A stretch of DNA of 64,000 bases, taken from the NCBI GenBank assembly GCA_947034885.2, contig OX344752.2:29618386-29682385 (forward strand). The letters are read 5' to 3'. Source of the DNA: Thuidium tamariscinum (Eukaryota > Streptophyta > Bryopsida > Hypnales > Thuidiaceae). The notes under the pieces are model-generated. The model ran no database searches. It worked only from the letters and a program-made list of their open reading frames with translations, and had not been told where the DNA came from. Position numbers and translations under genes: made by a program. Positions 49,801-61,170 of the stretch are shown piece by piece; the first letter of the stretch is position 1; every line of letters starts with the position of its first letter.

Positions 49801-52435
49801 CTTCCATTGTTGTATCATTATATGTTTTACTTGAACAATGTTATATTTACTTTCTTGGAGTTGTTTGTTGTTTGTAGTTGGAAGAGGCAGCAAAAGCAGA
49901 ATTCACAAGCATCATCAAATATGAAAATATTGTGGTTCAATGGAGTGCTAATGATGAATTGGATACAATTGGAGATTATGTGGAGACATGGCGTATTGTA
50001 TTATGGGGTCATGGTTTTTGGTGGCTCTTCAAAAAGGATTCTTCATATTCAAGGTCTACTCCTTCTAAAGAGCAAGAGGATACAGATGCTGCAACAAAAA
50101 GGCTTCTATATAGGTAGACCTTTTACTTCAATTTCATTCATTTGTATAAATTTGAATTGCTTATTTCCTTTACAAATCTTTAAAATAATGACATTTGCAT
50201 CTTCATCATTGCAATGATTTCATTTACTTTATGAATGCAGATATTTCAAGCGAGAGTTGGTTCAAAAAGGTGGGATTGAGAGGAGATTCATGCCAAAGCT
50301 TTTCAAAGGATGGCTTGACACATCTTTGAAGGGTTGTATGTTCACCTTGACTCAACAACAGGGATATTCTATCCAAGAACTTCAAGCTTGTCCTTGGTAC
50401 TTGGAGTGTCCAAGGACTTTTGCCCCTACTCTTGAAGGACCTGAGAAAGAAGCAGCCAAAGACCATCCCAAATCAGTCACACAGCAAGAGTCTTTGGAAG
50501 AAGAAGAGGAGCCTGAGGAGATTGTGCCAGCAAAGAAGGGGCGCAAGCCAAGGGAGAAGAAGGTTATAAAGAAGACAAAGAGTGACAATGCTACCAAAAA
50601 TGACACCCCCTCTTCATCTATGCCTGCATCTATTATTGCACCTCCTCTTCCTCCTATGCCTTGTAGTACAGTTGAGGTGATTGATACAGCTCGTTCTCAT
50701 TGCCCTCCAACTCTTATGTCTATTACAACAGATGTCTTTGCTTCATCTGAGTACATTGTCAGATCTGCAATTCAACTTGATAGACATGGAATTGAGCCTC
50801 AAGCTCTAATTCTACCATCATCGATTTCTACAATGCTCAGCATCAAGGAGAAGACAGGGGACAATATACTAGCATGGAATGAAATGCTTGATTTTGCCAA
50901 AAAAGCAAGATTTATACTCCCTAATGTTGTTGTAATTCTTTCTACTTATTTTACAAGTTGTAAACATGACATTGCAATTCATTCATACAACTAAAATTGT
51001 GTATTTCTTATGTTTAGGTTGGGAGGGAGCGGGTCCGAACTCTTGGAGGCAATGAGAAGCTTGCTCCATACTTTGACTTGATTGTTGCAGATATCCCCGA
51101 TGGATTACCAGTCCCCAACACCTCAGTTTCACCATCTCATATCCCTGCATGGAATATTTTAAATGAAGAAGAGGTTATTGAACCCATCTTTGAGTTTGCT
51201 TCAGAGCACATTCATGATGATGGAGCAATTTTGTTGTTCCATCCAGAGAACGGCAAGGTAAAGGGATTTACACTTGAGCGTGCTGATGCATATGGGTTTC
51301 GTTTACTTGATTCATGGACAGGCGTGAACGAGCTAAAGCTTTCTAGTTACAAGAAATCCAAACGTTGGGTAAGTTCCATTGAAATTTTCCTAATGTTTAG
51401 TTTTAAATGTTTGAACCTATTTCTTGCAACATTGTATTTATGAAGTATTAATTGTGAAACTTGTTTATCCTTAGCAGTCGCAACTCTTTCGAATCCTTCT
51501 CTTTGTACGAAGCAAATGGGAGGAAACATTGGTGGTGTCTAAGTTCTCTATCTATGTGAACTAACAGCTTAGCAATGCAGGCACAAACCTTGAAGAAATT
51601 GACCTTCTCCACAACTTCACCTCTTCACAGACTCAACTCATGAATGGTACAGTTCCATGGAGAGGTGCTCGTGAGAAGGATCCTTTATTTGTGCAACTAT
51701 TGATTGAGGCATTTTCAAAACCTGGCGATGTGGTACTAGATTGTTATGCATCTACAAGTATGTTCTATTAGCTATCATTTTCTCAACCATCTTTTTTTAA
51801 AATTGTGTGTCACATATTTGTTGCAAATTATAACTAATGACATTCTATTGAATGAATAGGGGCCTCTATTCATGCATGCCGCAACATTGGACGTCATTTG
51901 GTGGCCTTGGAGAGTGATATTGAGATTTATAAAGCTCTCCTCCAACCTTTGAACATTCCTCCTTCTTCCACTGCCAATGATCAAGTCAAGCGCCCTCTAT
52001 GCGTAGTGGTAGATGATTATGATGATGAAGACATTGTGAGGCCTTCTGCAAGGCCCCGAAAGAGACGTTGCTGTAAGTAAGTTGGTTGTTGTTTTCATGC
52101 ATGTCTTCATTTTCTTCTATCGTTTGATATCTCAAAATTTTCTTGAAGCTTCTAATTGTTTTTTCATTGCATTTTGTAGAGGCAATCCTTTTCGGCATTT
52201 TGTGCTCTCACCTTCACCTAGTCCCAAGAGTTTGCCATGTTACATTGAGACTCTAGCGACAGCTATGGCAGAGGCTCCATCACCCATTCGTATTGCCAAA
52301 TATCCTTCATACAATGTTGCTGTCAAAAAGTTTTTAGACCTTGAGGCTGAGGTTGAGACACCAGGATTTATATGCAGTGATAGTAGTGAAGGCAGTGATC
52401 ATTCTTCTCCCATATGTGGTATTGGGTCAAATTGA
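46840..52435 (+). CDS. Gene 1C: ParB-like / N4-N6 methyltransferase-like protein
   Basis: Twelve exons with consistent phases fit: 46840–46974, 47972–48064, 48213–48796, 48918–49110, 49207–49401, 49511–49726, 49878–50113, 50241 to about 50922, 51018–51368, 51478–51757, 51860–52072 and 52182–52435, about 1140 residues. Exon 3 carries FFVWNGNHRLAAWYDYI (about residue 220), the ParB/sulfiredoxin-type motif. Exon 9 has YFDLIVADIPDG (about 800), at the place of methyltransferase motif IV (usually DPPY), then DDGAILLFHPENGK. Exons 10–11 give FSKPGDVVLDCYAST joined to RASIHACRNIGRHLVALESD, a motif-I region with its acids kept (usual form DPFxGSGT). ParB plus PF01555-type domains occur together in phages and bacteria, so a prokaryotic source is possible. 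TAA codons in exon 2 (48002–48004) and exon 10 (51562–51564) interrupt it. A LysArg/acidic linker lies near 50500–50600. Methylation activity is uncertain because DPPY is replaced. Confidence 0.7.
47011..47965. repeat. Palindrome-bearing ~115-bp repeats in intron 1 of gene 1C
   Basis: CCACCTCGTCAACGAGGTGG is perfect at 47124–47143. Variants lie at 47011, 47251, 47366, 47481, 47594, 47711, 47826 and a degenerate one near 47940, mostly 113–117 bp apart. Each unit also shares GGCTGATTTTG, CAATTTGAAATTCTTTAGGG and AGTCAAAGCTTGC. The first copy is CGTTAACG-centred. Decay increases to the right. Confidence 0.92.
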
Positions 52436-53156
52436 TCTTGTTCTAAACACTATTGTTGTTACTTGGTTTTCTAATATGATGTAGTGAGACTAAAAGGGCC
52501 ACTACATTCTTGAACCTTATCATATTCTCGAGTTATTTTGCATTCATGTGATCCTAAGTGTGGTGATAAACGTTGTCTTTGTTCTAAAAGAGAGTCCCCT
52601 ATTTTAAAAGACTTCTTCATTTTAGATGTAAATTATTAGAAATGTTTGTAGCATTAGAAGAGAATTGGCCTTTCTATGAGATTGTTTCAGCTTGTTTCTG
52701 ATTTTGTTCCCAGAACAGCAAGGCTGCCGTCTGATCCTGAATTTAAAAATTGTTAAAAATTATTAAAAATAAAAAAATTGCCTCTGAAATATGAAAAAAA
52801 GGAAGGGAAATTTTTTTTAATGACATGGTCATTGCTCGACCACATTAGCGCTATTGCCAAAACAACACTATAGTGCTGCAGTGAGTTTTCTAAGTGCTGA
52901 AAACTCACAGTCTTCAAGAGAGGTCAAATCTCCCCTAATGATAAAAATATTTCTTGCAATTAGCAACATTTTTTTTAAAATTTTTTTATTTTATTTAAAA
53001 TAAAATTAGTAGTAAACAAATATTGGTATTATATAATGTAATAAATGTTGGAATTAGCATAGAAATAAATTTGGTGAATCTCAATTATAATGCTTAAAAG
53101 TAATTATAAATTTTGATTAGAAATGGTACCTCCCTTGAAATAATATTATAACATTA
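52436..53156. other. 3' region of gene 1C and AT-rich spacer
   Basis: No gene is seen. A possible stem occurs around 52860–52910, where GAGTTTTCTAAGTGCTGAAAACTC pairs with itself. Otherwise it is AT-rich. Confidence 0.35.
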
Positions 53157-53889
53157 GGGTCATTGCAAGAAAGACCGACCGATTTATGTAGCGTTTTCCA
53201 CAGTACTGCTGAAATTTTCGGGAGTACTGTATAATTAGAAAAACAATTTTTAAAAAATGTAAAAAATATGTTTTAGGTATATACCTCTAAGAAGAAGGTA
53301 CCCTAGGAAGGAAAAGTGTAGGAAAATTCTCTAAGTAGGAGAACTAGAAAAGTGCAAATTTTCATGAAAATATATACTTTGACATTTTAATTTGTAAAAA
53401 ATAGGAAAAAGAATTTTAAAAAAAACTAAAAATTGTAAATTGGGGAGAACTTTATGATGAAGAGATTTCACCAAAAGAATGATCCCAAAACCATCTTAAA
53501 TGTTCAAAAGTATGCGTGCAAGGGAGGCCTGTTCACGCATATGTAGAGGAAAGAGAATAATGATTTTTAAGATTTCCTTTGGTAGAAACATGCCTACCTA
53601 GTATGGGAATAGGCCACAGAAATTTTAGCTTTAGATCATTAATTTTGGATGCTCCCCAGTACTAAAAACCCCTAAACCGCAAAGTGTGACAAATTAGCTT
53701 AATTGAGATTTAATTATAAAATGATTTTTGAAAATTTCTGAAAAATAAGGAATTTGATTGTTGTCATGTCAGAAATCTTTAGTCAAAATTTCAAGTTAAT
53801 ATGGCTCATACTTTAAAAGTTATAATCAATAACAACTCCGTCATTCAAAGTGTGACGCAAAATAGTACCGGTCTTTCTTGCAATCACCC
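53157..53889. mobile_element. 733-bp MITE
   Basis: The left end GGGTCATTGCAAGAAAGACC matches the reverse complement of the right end, GGGTGATTGCAAGAAAGACC, at 19 of 20 positions. ATTA flanks both sides (53153–53156 and 53890–53893). The interior is AT-rich and non-coding. The superfamily is undecided: the duplication length does not match the PIF/Harbinger triplet exactly. Confidence 0.75.
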
Positions 53890-54087
53890 ATTATGTAAAC
53901 ATAGATCCCTAGTTTCCAAAAAATCACCTAAAACTTTAGATCTTGAATACTTTATAATTGTCCTTTAGCCTAAAGAGATATTTTATAATCTCATCCATCA
54001 ATCTTTCAAATCTTTTTTCATCCAATGCGATGAACAACACATATATTTCATCCCAAAAATCCAAATATAAAAAACTCATCCAACTCC

Positions 54088-54340
54088 GTTCATCTCCATT
54101 CATCCCTATTCATCTTCATTCATCCCCATTCATCTTCATTCATCTTCATTCATCCTCATTCATCCCCAATTTTCCATTAATCTTCATTAGGCACTTCTAT
54201 AGCTATATATTTTTATTCAAAATCATTGACATAGGTATATTATGGTGAAAACTTGGAAAAATTTTACAAGTTCAAAAAAAATTTCAATGCTCAATGCTCA
54301 ACACTCAATGCTCAACGCTCATTGCTCCCCGCTCACATGG
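54088..54340. repeat. Simple tandem repeats
   Basis: 54088–54180 is an imperfect array of CATTCATCTTCA-type 12-mers. 54284–54335 has CTCAATGCTCAA-type units. The second lies just before the point where similarity to CACTA copy A begins. Confidence 0.8.
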
Positions 54341-54360
54341 TAGCAACCCTGCACATCGAG

Positions 54361-56242
54361 TGAGGTGAGACCTTTAGGTGCTTCTAGGCTCTTACTTGCA
54401 TTGCGGGACACTTCTAATTTCAAATTAGTTATTTTCAATGTGCATGGAACCTTGTTAGATTGCAGTATGCTTTCAGAAGTGAATCCAAACAGTCGAATTC
54501 GTAGCACCACACGAACTGCGACTAGAAGAATAGTTTACCAACCTTGGCTGAAATCGTTCCTTTCTCGCTGCTTTGATAGCTTCGTTGTTGCATTCTGGGG
54601 AAGCAGGAGTAGGGAACATATGGATGACGTTGTGGGAGCAATGTTGGGTGGGGTGAAGGGGGTAACGGTAAAACCACTATTCACGTGGTCAAGTGAAGAT
54701 GTTGAAAGTTCTGAGAGTGCCAGTGTTGAAGATGGTAGTGTATTTGAGTAGAGCAAGCAGTTAGAGTCCATTTATGCTCGGTGGCCTAGTTTTTGTGCAG
54801 CCAATACAATCATTGTGGATAGTAAGGCAAGTAGGGTCGAGTGTAACCCAGAGGCTAATATCATCAACAGTACCCCTTTCTACGTGAAGTGGATGTGCGC
54901 ATTGGCAGATGATAAAGAGTACTTGAAACGGTATTTGTGGCCGTTATTGGAGGCTTTGCAACAGTGCCAAGATGTTCTAGCTTTTCGGAAAAAGTTTCCC
55001 GAAGTTGTCAACGACTCTATGTCAGAGATGCTACAGAGACGGCGGAATGGACACGCGTATGAGTTCCTTGATATTATAGAAGGTGAGGGGACTAGCATAC
55101 CATTGCGTTGCATACGTGAAGGCGTCCCCTCACCTTCACTTCATGTTTGAATCTGATGATGTGCTAATGTGTCCATAGGGCAAGGTGCAAAAGCGGGAGG
55201 CGAGGATGAGGCCTGCAAACCCTACATCCGCAACTCCGAAAAAAGGTTCCACACCCTCCACCAAACAGGTGTGTTGCTTCAACTGTGAAGTGCAGCATGG
55301 TCTTATTTGTTTACTGAGTCATTCACTAGTTGTATCCTAGCTCGACTGAGTCATTTACTAGTTGTAGCGTAGTCGTCCTGAAGTTAAGTTGTGGTTTCTA
55401 CAGCGACTTTGACGCGACTTAGCTATAGAACTTATTTTCTTGTAAGGTGTTTAACCCATTGTTCAATGACGTTGTAGTTATGTCTAAAATGTTTCATTTA
55501 GGTTAGACTCAAATGTGCCCCACAGATTCCGTGTACGCATTCAATTTGGGGCATTATCCAGGTAAAAGTATCCTCAATTGTAAACCGGAAGCCTAAGAGG
55601 AGGTAGGTAACCCTAAAGCGTAAGTGTAGAATTGCATATTGCATGACTTGCTTCTGCAATTTAGGAATGACCTTGGATTGCAAGTTGTTGCTCTTCCAAC
55701 CACATTCAATAGTGCGAAGACCTTCTTGTTGGTACATGTGCTCATACCATTCAATGTAACGGTCTAGGATGAGACTTGGGTCGCACACTTCATCGTGGAG
55801 TCGCACGGAAGTGAAACAGCAGTTACCGTGTGCACAGAAGTCATGCAGAAGTGAACTTTCTATTACGTTTTAGTCACATGCCAGTGATGTGGAAGTCATC
55901 AACCAGTAGTGTTACAATATATACCAATGTGATTTATGCTTTCTTGCACTCTAGCTAATTCGTCTCCATGTTGCAGTATCGGATCGGAGACAAAGTTTTT
56001 CTCATAAATCCACGGTCAACAAGGCAAAAAGTGGCGGTGGGCAAGATCTCTGGTATACTCAGAAGCACAGGTTCCATTGCAGAGAAATTCCTGAGACGTG
56101 GTTCAAGATTGACGTAAAGGAAGTTATGCATGGTGGGGTGGCGCTCATGTTTCCCAATGCTGAAGATGATCAAGAGAAGCTTGATGATGTGAAGGACACT
56201 TCTACAATGTGGAACCAAAAATTCCTCAAGATTACAGTTTGA
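54361..56242 (+). pseudogene. TNPA-type CACTA gene with FCP1-like domain, copy B (5' truncated)
   Basis: Similarity to the CACTA A gene starts abruptly at about 54361, so the Ptta-like part is missing. Exons at about 54361–55079, 55180–55269 and 55978–56242 match. The HAD domain shows LVIFNVHGTLLDCSM, QPWLKSFLSRCF, VAFWGSRS and IIVDSKASRVECN; as in copy A, the nucleophile Asp is absent. The next exon, GKVQKREARMRP…KKGSTPSTKQ, matches copy A. The last exon is the TNP1-like C-terminus (EIPETWFKIDVKE…LMFP). A TAG near 54750 stands where copy A has Trp, and a one-base frameshift lies near 56062. The copies differ clearly, so the fusion is not a recent duplication artefact. Confidence 0.72.
55498..55806 (-). 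CDS. Short open frame in an intron of CACTA gene B
   Basis: A minus-strand frame of 102 codons (MRLHDEVCDPSLILDRYIEW…) has protein-like composition and no equivalent in the corresponding intron of copy A. I do not recognise it. It may be an inserted gene fragment or chance. Confidence 0.2.
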   Translation of the reverse strand: MRLHDEVCDPSLILDRYIEWYEHMYQQEGLRTIECGWKSNNLQSKVIPKLQKQVMQYAILHLRFRVTYLLLGFRFTIEDTFTWIMPQIECVHGICGAHLSLT

Positions 56243-57207
56243 GGTAGCATCTGTTTTTTTTGGGCAGGGCCTAGTTCCTTGTACTAGCACTTGTAGAAGT
56301 ATTATATGTTTAGAGTTTAGACTGCTATTGTAAATGGGAAGGCTGAATTGCAGTCGTGGCTTTCCCTATCTCAAGGACCACATTTACTTAGCCTTATATG
56401 GAATTTGGAGCAGAACTTGTAAATGAATTTATTTGTCTTACTGAGACACTTCAAATATAGATTACTTACACAAGTCTCTCTTGCATTTGCATTTAGAAGT
56501 GTGCGTCGTAGTTTGGAGATGTGACCCGAGGACCTTGATGCTTAGGAATTTGAATCTGTGGAGTCACTCATAACTAACGTGAACTGGCTTGTGACTGTGC
56601 AATGACTATAATGTTCTCGAAATGGATCTCGTATATCTTGTGGCCAACGCCCTTAAAACTAGGAAATGACTCAATGAAGTTACCTAAACCATCTATAAAA
56701 TGACGGAGAAATAACTCAGAAATGACTAAAAAACGAATCGCAAGCACTGTCCAGGGTTACTACACCGCAACTCCATTGTGACTATACACCAAATGCCGAA
56801 ACCACTGACGTCACTGTCCACGTCAGCAAAAGTTGGACTGCATCACAACTGAAGAATGACTTCCGAATTGGCTGACGTGGCAGGACACGTCAGCAGAAGT
56901 TCGACTGAGTCGCAACTGAAGAATGACTGGAAGACTCTGCCACGTCACAAAAATTTCCCCCGAAAAGGTCAACTGCCCATGTTTTTCCCAAAATTTCCAA
57001 GTTCCACTGACCAGCCCAAGAGACTATTTCATCTGTTACTCATCCAACTCCCAAATGGATGGTGATAATACACCCAGAGTCATTTCAAGAATGACTTGTC
57101 CACAATGACTGCAGAGGCAGAAGTCATTTTTTAGTCATTTCGGTCCGAAATGACTGGTTTTGAGTCATTTTTTGCAGTCATTTATACCCCATGTTTTTAG
57201 TAGTGCA
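56243..57207 (+). mobile_element. Right terminal region of CACTA B
   Basis: From 56560 the TGACT motif clusters again (GAATGACTT, AAATGACT), with paired ACGTGGCAGG/CACGTCAGC motifs as in copy A. The terminus read on the minus strand from 57207 is CACTACTAAAAACATGGGG. The left end of this element was not found, and the target triplet therefore cannot be checked. Confidence 0.75.
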
Positions 57208-57302
57208 AGCTTCTAAATGAAAGACTAAGACAATCAATAGAGATAAGGAACTTTAACTACCCGGCTTGTAATTACTAAAGGCTTACATGCAATAGTGTAG
57301 AT

Positions 57303-58165
57303 CAGGGCTGTGCGGACGTCCGGGCATCCGCGTTCGGGCGTCCGACACCCCGCGGACGTCCTGTGACATTTGATTTTCATAATTTACTGCGCCCGGTAAA
57401 AACTAAGGCGGACGGCCTTCCTGTTCATTGGCCGTCCGCCCTGACCGTCGGCGTCGGAGCTCTCGTCCGACCGCCCGTCTGCCTTGACCGCCGGTGTTGG
57501 AGGTCCTATCCGACCGCCCCTCTGCCCCGATTGCCAACATTCGACTTGTCGTCCGCCCTGTCCGCCCGCCGTCTGCCAACCGTCCGCCCCGTCCGCCAGG
57601 GTTCTCATCGGACGGAATAGGGTTGACCGGCTGCGAACTTCGAACGGCTGTAACTTTTGCAAAAAGTCTTCAAATTGGGTAAATAAGATATTTTTTGGCA
57701 TCTACAAAAACTGTAAATGCCAAAAAACATCTTATTTACCCAATTTGAAGACTTTTTGCAAAAGTTACAGTCGTTCGAAGTTCGCAGCCGGTCAACTCTA
57801 TTCCGTCTGCCATGAAACCGCCTGTCCGCCCCGTCTGCCGGCCATCCGCTAGCTGTCCGCCAGTTGTCCGCCATAAAACCGCCTGTCCGCTAGTTGTCCG
57901 CCATAAAACCGCTTGTCCGCCAGCCATCTGCCAACTGTCTGCCATAAAACCGCTTGTCCGCCAGCCATCTGCCAACTGTCTGCCATTCAATTGCCTGTCC
58001 GCCAGCCGTCCGCTAGTAAAAGCCGTCCGAAATTTTTTTACCGAGCGTTTTACCGGGCGTTTTACCGAGCATCCGCTACGTCCGCTAGCGTCTAGACGTC
58101 TGGACGTCCGGACGTCCGATTTTTGGACGCATTTTTGGAAAAATGCGGACGTCCGCACAACCCTG
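57303..58165. mobile_element. hAT-type element near gene 2B
   Basis: It is flanked by a perfect 8-bp duplication GTGTAGAT (57295–57302 and 58166–58173). Ends are CAGGGCTGTGCGGACGTCCG and, reversed, CAGGGTTGTGCGGACGTCCG, 19 of 20 matching. The interior is GC-rich with GTCCGCCAGCC repeats and a long inverted repeat (arms 57610–57703 and 57716–57810). It is 863 bp and has no transposase. Confidence 0.92.
57610..57810. repeat. Long inverted repeat (hairpin) inside the hAT element
   Basis: The arms are about 94 bp with few mismatches and a loop of about 12 bp centred at 57709. They run from GGACGGAATAGGGTTGACCG to GCATTTAC and back. A transcript would fold into a long hairpin. Confidence 0.9.
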
Positions 58166-58343
58166 GTGTAGATGTCCATTTTAGAATTTATGAACATCAA
58201 GTACTTTGCTAGGGTAGTTATAGTGCTTTACAATAGAATTATCATATACACTGCAAAAAAAGAGTCTTAGCTCTACATGAGCCTAATTTGAAAACACCTC
58301 AATATAACTAGATGCCTAGGAAAACTAGTCCTACTCCAAAGTA

Positions 58344-60995
58344 CTATTGCGAGTATGACCTATTCTTCAATTTTTCCATTGCCTTCAATATCTCAGGACC
58401 TCGACTATATCTGGTATGGCTCCCTGTTTTTTGGCACACACTTTCACGCACTTGCTTCTTCAAAGACCTTTCCTCCCATGCATTCCATGAACGTTCAATG
58501 GAATGAAGACGAAGTTCCCCATGATGTGTTTTACATTTTCGCTGCCGAACTGGCGCTGAAGGAGTGCATTTAGGTGGAAGAGGCGGAAAGCCACTTGAAG
58601 TAGTCCTCCATTGTTCATTAGAACATTCGTTCGGCACCAATTTACTGAATGCAGTGATAGGAATGGGCACGGACATGGCAGATCCATCAAGAACCTGCTA
58701 ATAGAAGATACAAGTGGATGTCAAAATCTTAAAATGAAACAAACAATTCTTCAAAACAAATGCCGTTTTCAAATAAAAGAATTCTAAATTAAAAAGGTCC
58801 ATACCTTCATCACAGGCTCCACAAGAACTTCATCAACGTATAACTTTCTTTGAGTCGCGCCATTCAATGTAGAGCATTCAGAAGGAGAGGTTGACCGCTG
58901 ACGACATTTCAAAGGGGAAGGGGAGCTGATAGAACTTGGGTGCTTCCCACTATTAGGAAGACTATCTACAACACCATCGTCCAAAGACATGCAGGAGAAA
59001 TCCATTGTGGATTGAGTTGTGGCTGTTGAATACATGATATGCCCCAATCCACTTTGTGAAATGGCAAACTGTCCATAGTTAGAGAATGAATCAACAGAGG
59101 TAGTGCACTTGTTCTCACACTCATTTCCAAGAATTGAATTAGCACGTACACCCTGGAAATCAATAAAGATTGTCAAAAACATCAAACGTCTAAATTGATA
59201 TATTACAAATTGGCATAGTCTAATGCTCACAAGGTACTTCGACATTACGCACAGTGCATGCATGTGCATGCAAATGGATATAGTATATGAAAATGAAACA
59301 CATACAAGAGGGCATGGAAGATCCTAGGGCCCTATTAAATCAGCCACTCTAGTATCTTTTGGATTTTGACGGAAGAGCATAAAGACCCTTTTAACTTTGT
59401 CCATAGTATGGATATCTCTATGGATGTCTTTAAAAAAAATTTGTTTCTCTAAACCGCTTTCTTTCCACTCATCGTAAATTCTATTGCTCCTTTCAATTGC
59501 TTCTGCTATATCGTTGTACTCTCTTCTATCAGTTTCCTCGATAAGAGACCAGCGACCAAATATGTTGTCTAGGCGGTAAGCATATAGTGTTCGTGGCCTT
59601 GCAACGTGCAGACGTTGAATCCATGGAAGAAGGTGATCAATAAGGATTCCATCTACGTTTTTGTCTCCTTCATGTGACCAAGGTTCAAACAAAACGACAT
59701 TACTTGGATAGTTCGTAACGTGCCTTGATGGATTGACGTCAACGATTATTGTATTCTGAAAAGAAAAAATTGAGTTCTCCAACTCCACTAACTTGTCCAA
59801 AGGTTTCAAGAGCAAGTCCACATCTGTTCCGTTCACCTTGTAGTTGTAAAAATTCACTATAAGAAACCCCCATTTTAGGTAACGAGCCCTAATTTTTTAT
59901 AACGGATTTTGGGTGATGTCAATGTTGACAACTCAAAATTTTTATGTCGACAAAACTGTCCAATGTAACATCGATGTTGACATAAAAACATTGGACTGTT
60001 GACATTGATGTTACATTGGATAGTTTTGTCGACATAAAAATTTTGAGTTGTCAACATTGACATCACCAAAAATCCGTTATAAAAAATTAGGGTTCATTAC
60101 CTAAAATGGGGGTTTCTTATAGTGATTACCGCGTCCGTCTCTACACTTGACCACATTGCATTGTTCTTTTCCGAAAATATTGAGAGGAGGCTCTATGCCT
60201 CTAAACAAGTTTTTCGTGATAACTAAAGCATGCATCCTTTTCATAGAAGACCACACTAATACATTCGCAATTGCGGACAACCCTTTCAACACTACTTGAA
60301 GATGGGGCCTAATAGTGATCCGCTTGAAGCCAATAGAATGGGGTTCTATGTTTGAAGGAACATTGTAGGTATCACTATATCGTCTTTCTCGAATAAGATA
60401 CCTCTTATCCTCACATATGCATAGTAGCCCATGCAAACCCAGAATGACATTAAGCCATTTCTTGGTCACCCCAGATGTGCATGGGAAGAAGACACTGCCC
60501 TCTGCCTCTTCTCTATCCTACTCAGAATTTACACCAAAATGGCCAGACAGTTAATTTGGTGCACTGTCCATGTCATTTTGAGTATTAAAGGATTACCTAC
60601 CCCATTGAACCTAGTGGATCAAAATAAAAGATAAGAAAATTAAAACCAGACTCATACAATGTATAGAGGGTGAAGAAGAAACTCACAACATTGGCCACCT
60701 CGTGTGAGGGAGAAGATACACATGCTTGAACAGGACCCTCAAAAGGTGGAATATTAATCTCCACAAGAGCATCGTCCACAAGATCATTAACCACCTCAAA
60801 ATCCTTTAAACTATGAACAAGGCTTTCAACCTTATTCATCTCAGGTGAAGGAAGAGAGGTGACATCGATTACTACAACTGATGCATTCCGAAGAGATACT
60901 TTTTCCGTGTCATTACCATGATCAATACATGGAAGTGGACACTGAATAGGAGGTAGCGACACTCGTGGAACATCGGTATCAAAACAAAGTGTACT
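58344..60995 (-). pseudogene. Gene 2B: FCP1-like phosphatase-domain protein
   Basis: Exons inferred: about 60995–60687, 60520–59324 (interrupted by a 270-bp MITE), about 59152–58805 and 58694–58344. The domain shows NVILGLHGLLC (both motif-I Asp lost), NVLVWSSMKR and NTIIVDVNPSRH, then LLPWIQRLHVARPRTLYAY. The C-terminal part shares MDFS…DDGVVDS and SW.AWEERSLK with gene 2A, and extends beyond the point where 2A is cut by CACTA A. Removing the MITE and one ATT restores a continuous frame (…KCRDGRG|NFYNYK…). A TAG stands at the exon start (60520) if the acceptor is right. The loss of motif-I acids suggests a pseudophosphatase role at most. It lies just downstream of gene 1B. Confidence 0.65.
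59855..60124. mobile_element. CACTA-type fold-back MITE in gene 2B
   Basis: It is flanked by ATT on both sides (59852–59854 and 60125–60127). Ends are CACTATAAGAAACCCCCATT and its near-perfect inverse. Almost the whole 270 bp is one inverted repeat, centred near 59990. The ends and 3-bp duplication fit a tiny CACTA derivative, unrelated in interior to CACTA A or B. Confidence 0.92.
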
Positions 60996-61147
60996 TGCGG
61001 CTGATGCAATTAAACACACAATTCTATTTGTAAGAAAAAAGGTATATTACACATTCTCAAGAGGAGAAATTTGATACAAAATGTATAGCGATAAGCTCTG
61101 ATCTACCAGCCTATACTAGCTATTAGATAGTCAAAACAGCGGAAGGG

Positions 61148-61170
61148 TTTCAACTCGATTCGAGTTGAAA
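61148..61170. repeat. B-type palindrome between genes 1B and 2B
   Basis: TTCAACTCGATTCGAGTTGA is symmetric and lies about 15 bp beyond the gene 1B stop, matching the A-type palindrome at 15726. Confidence 0.88.

Noticed and set aside
57363-58200. Pro/Arg-rich open frames on both strands
   Set aside because: Shadow frames of the CGTCCG-rich hAT element.
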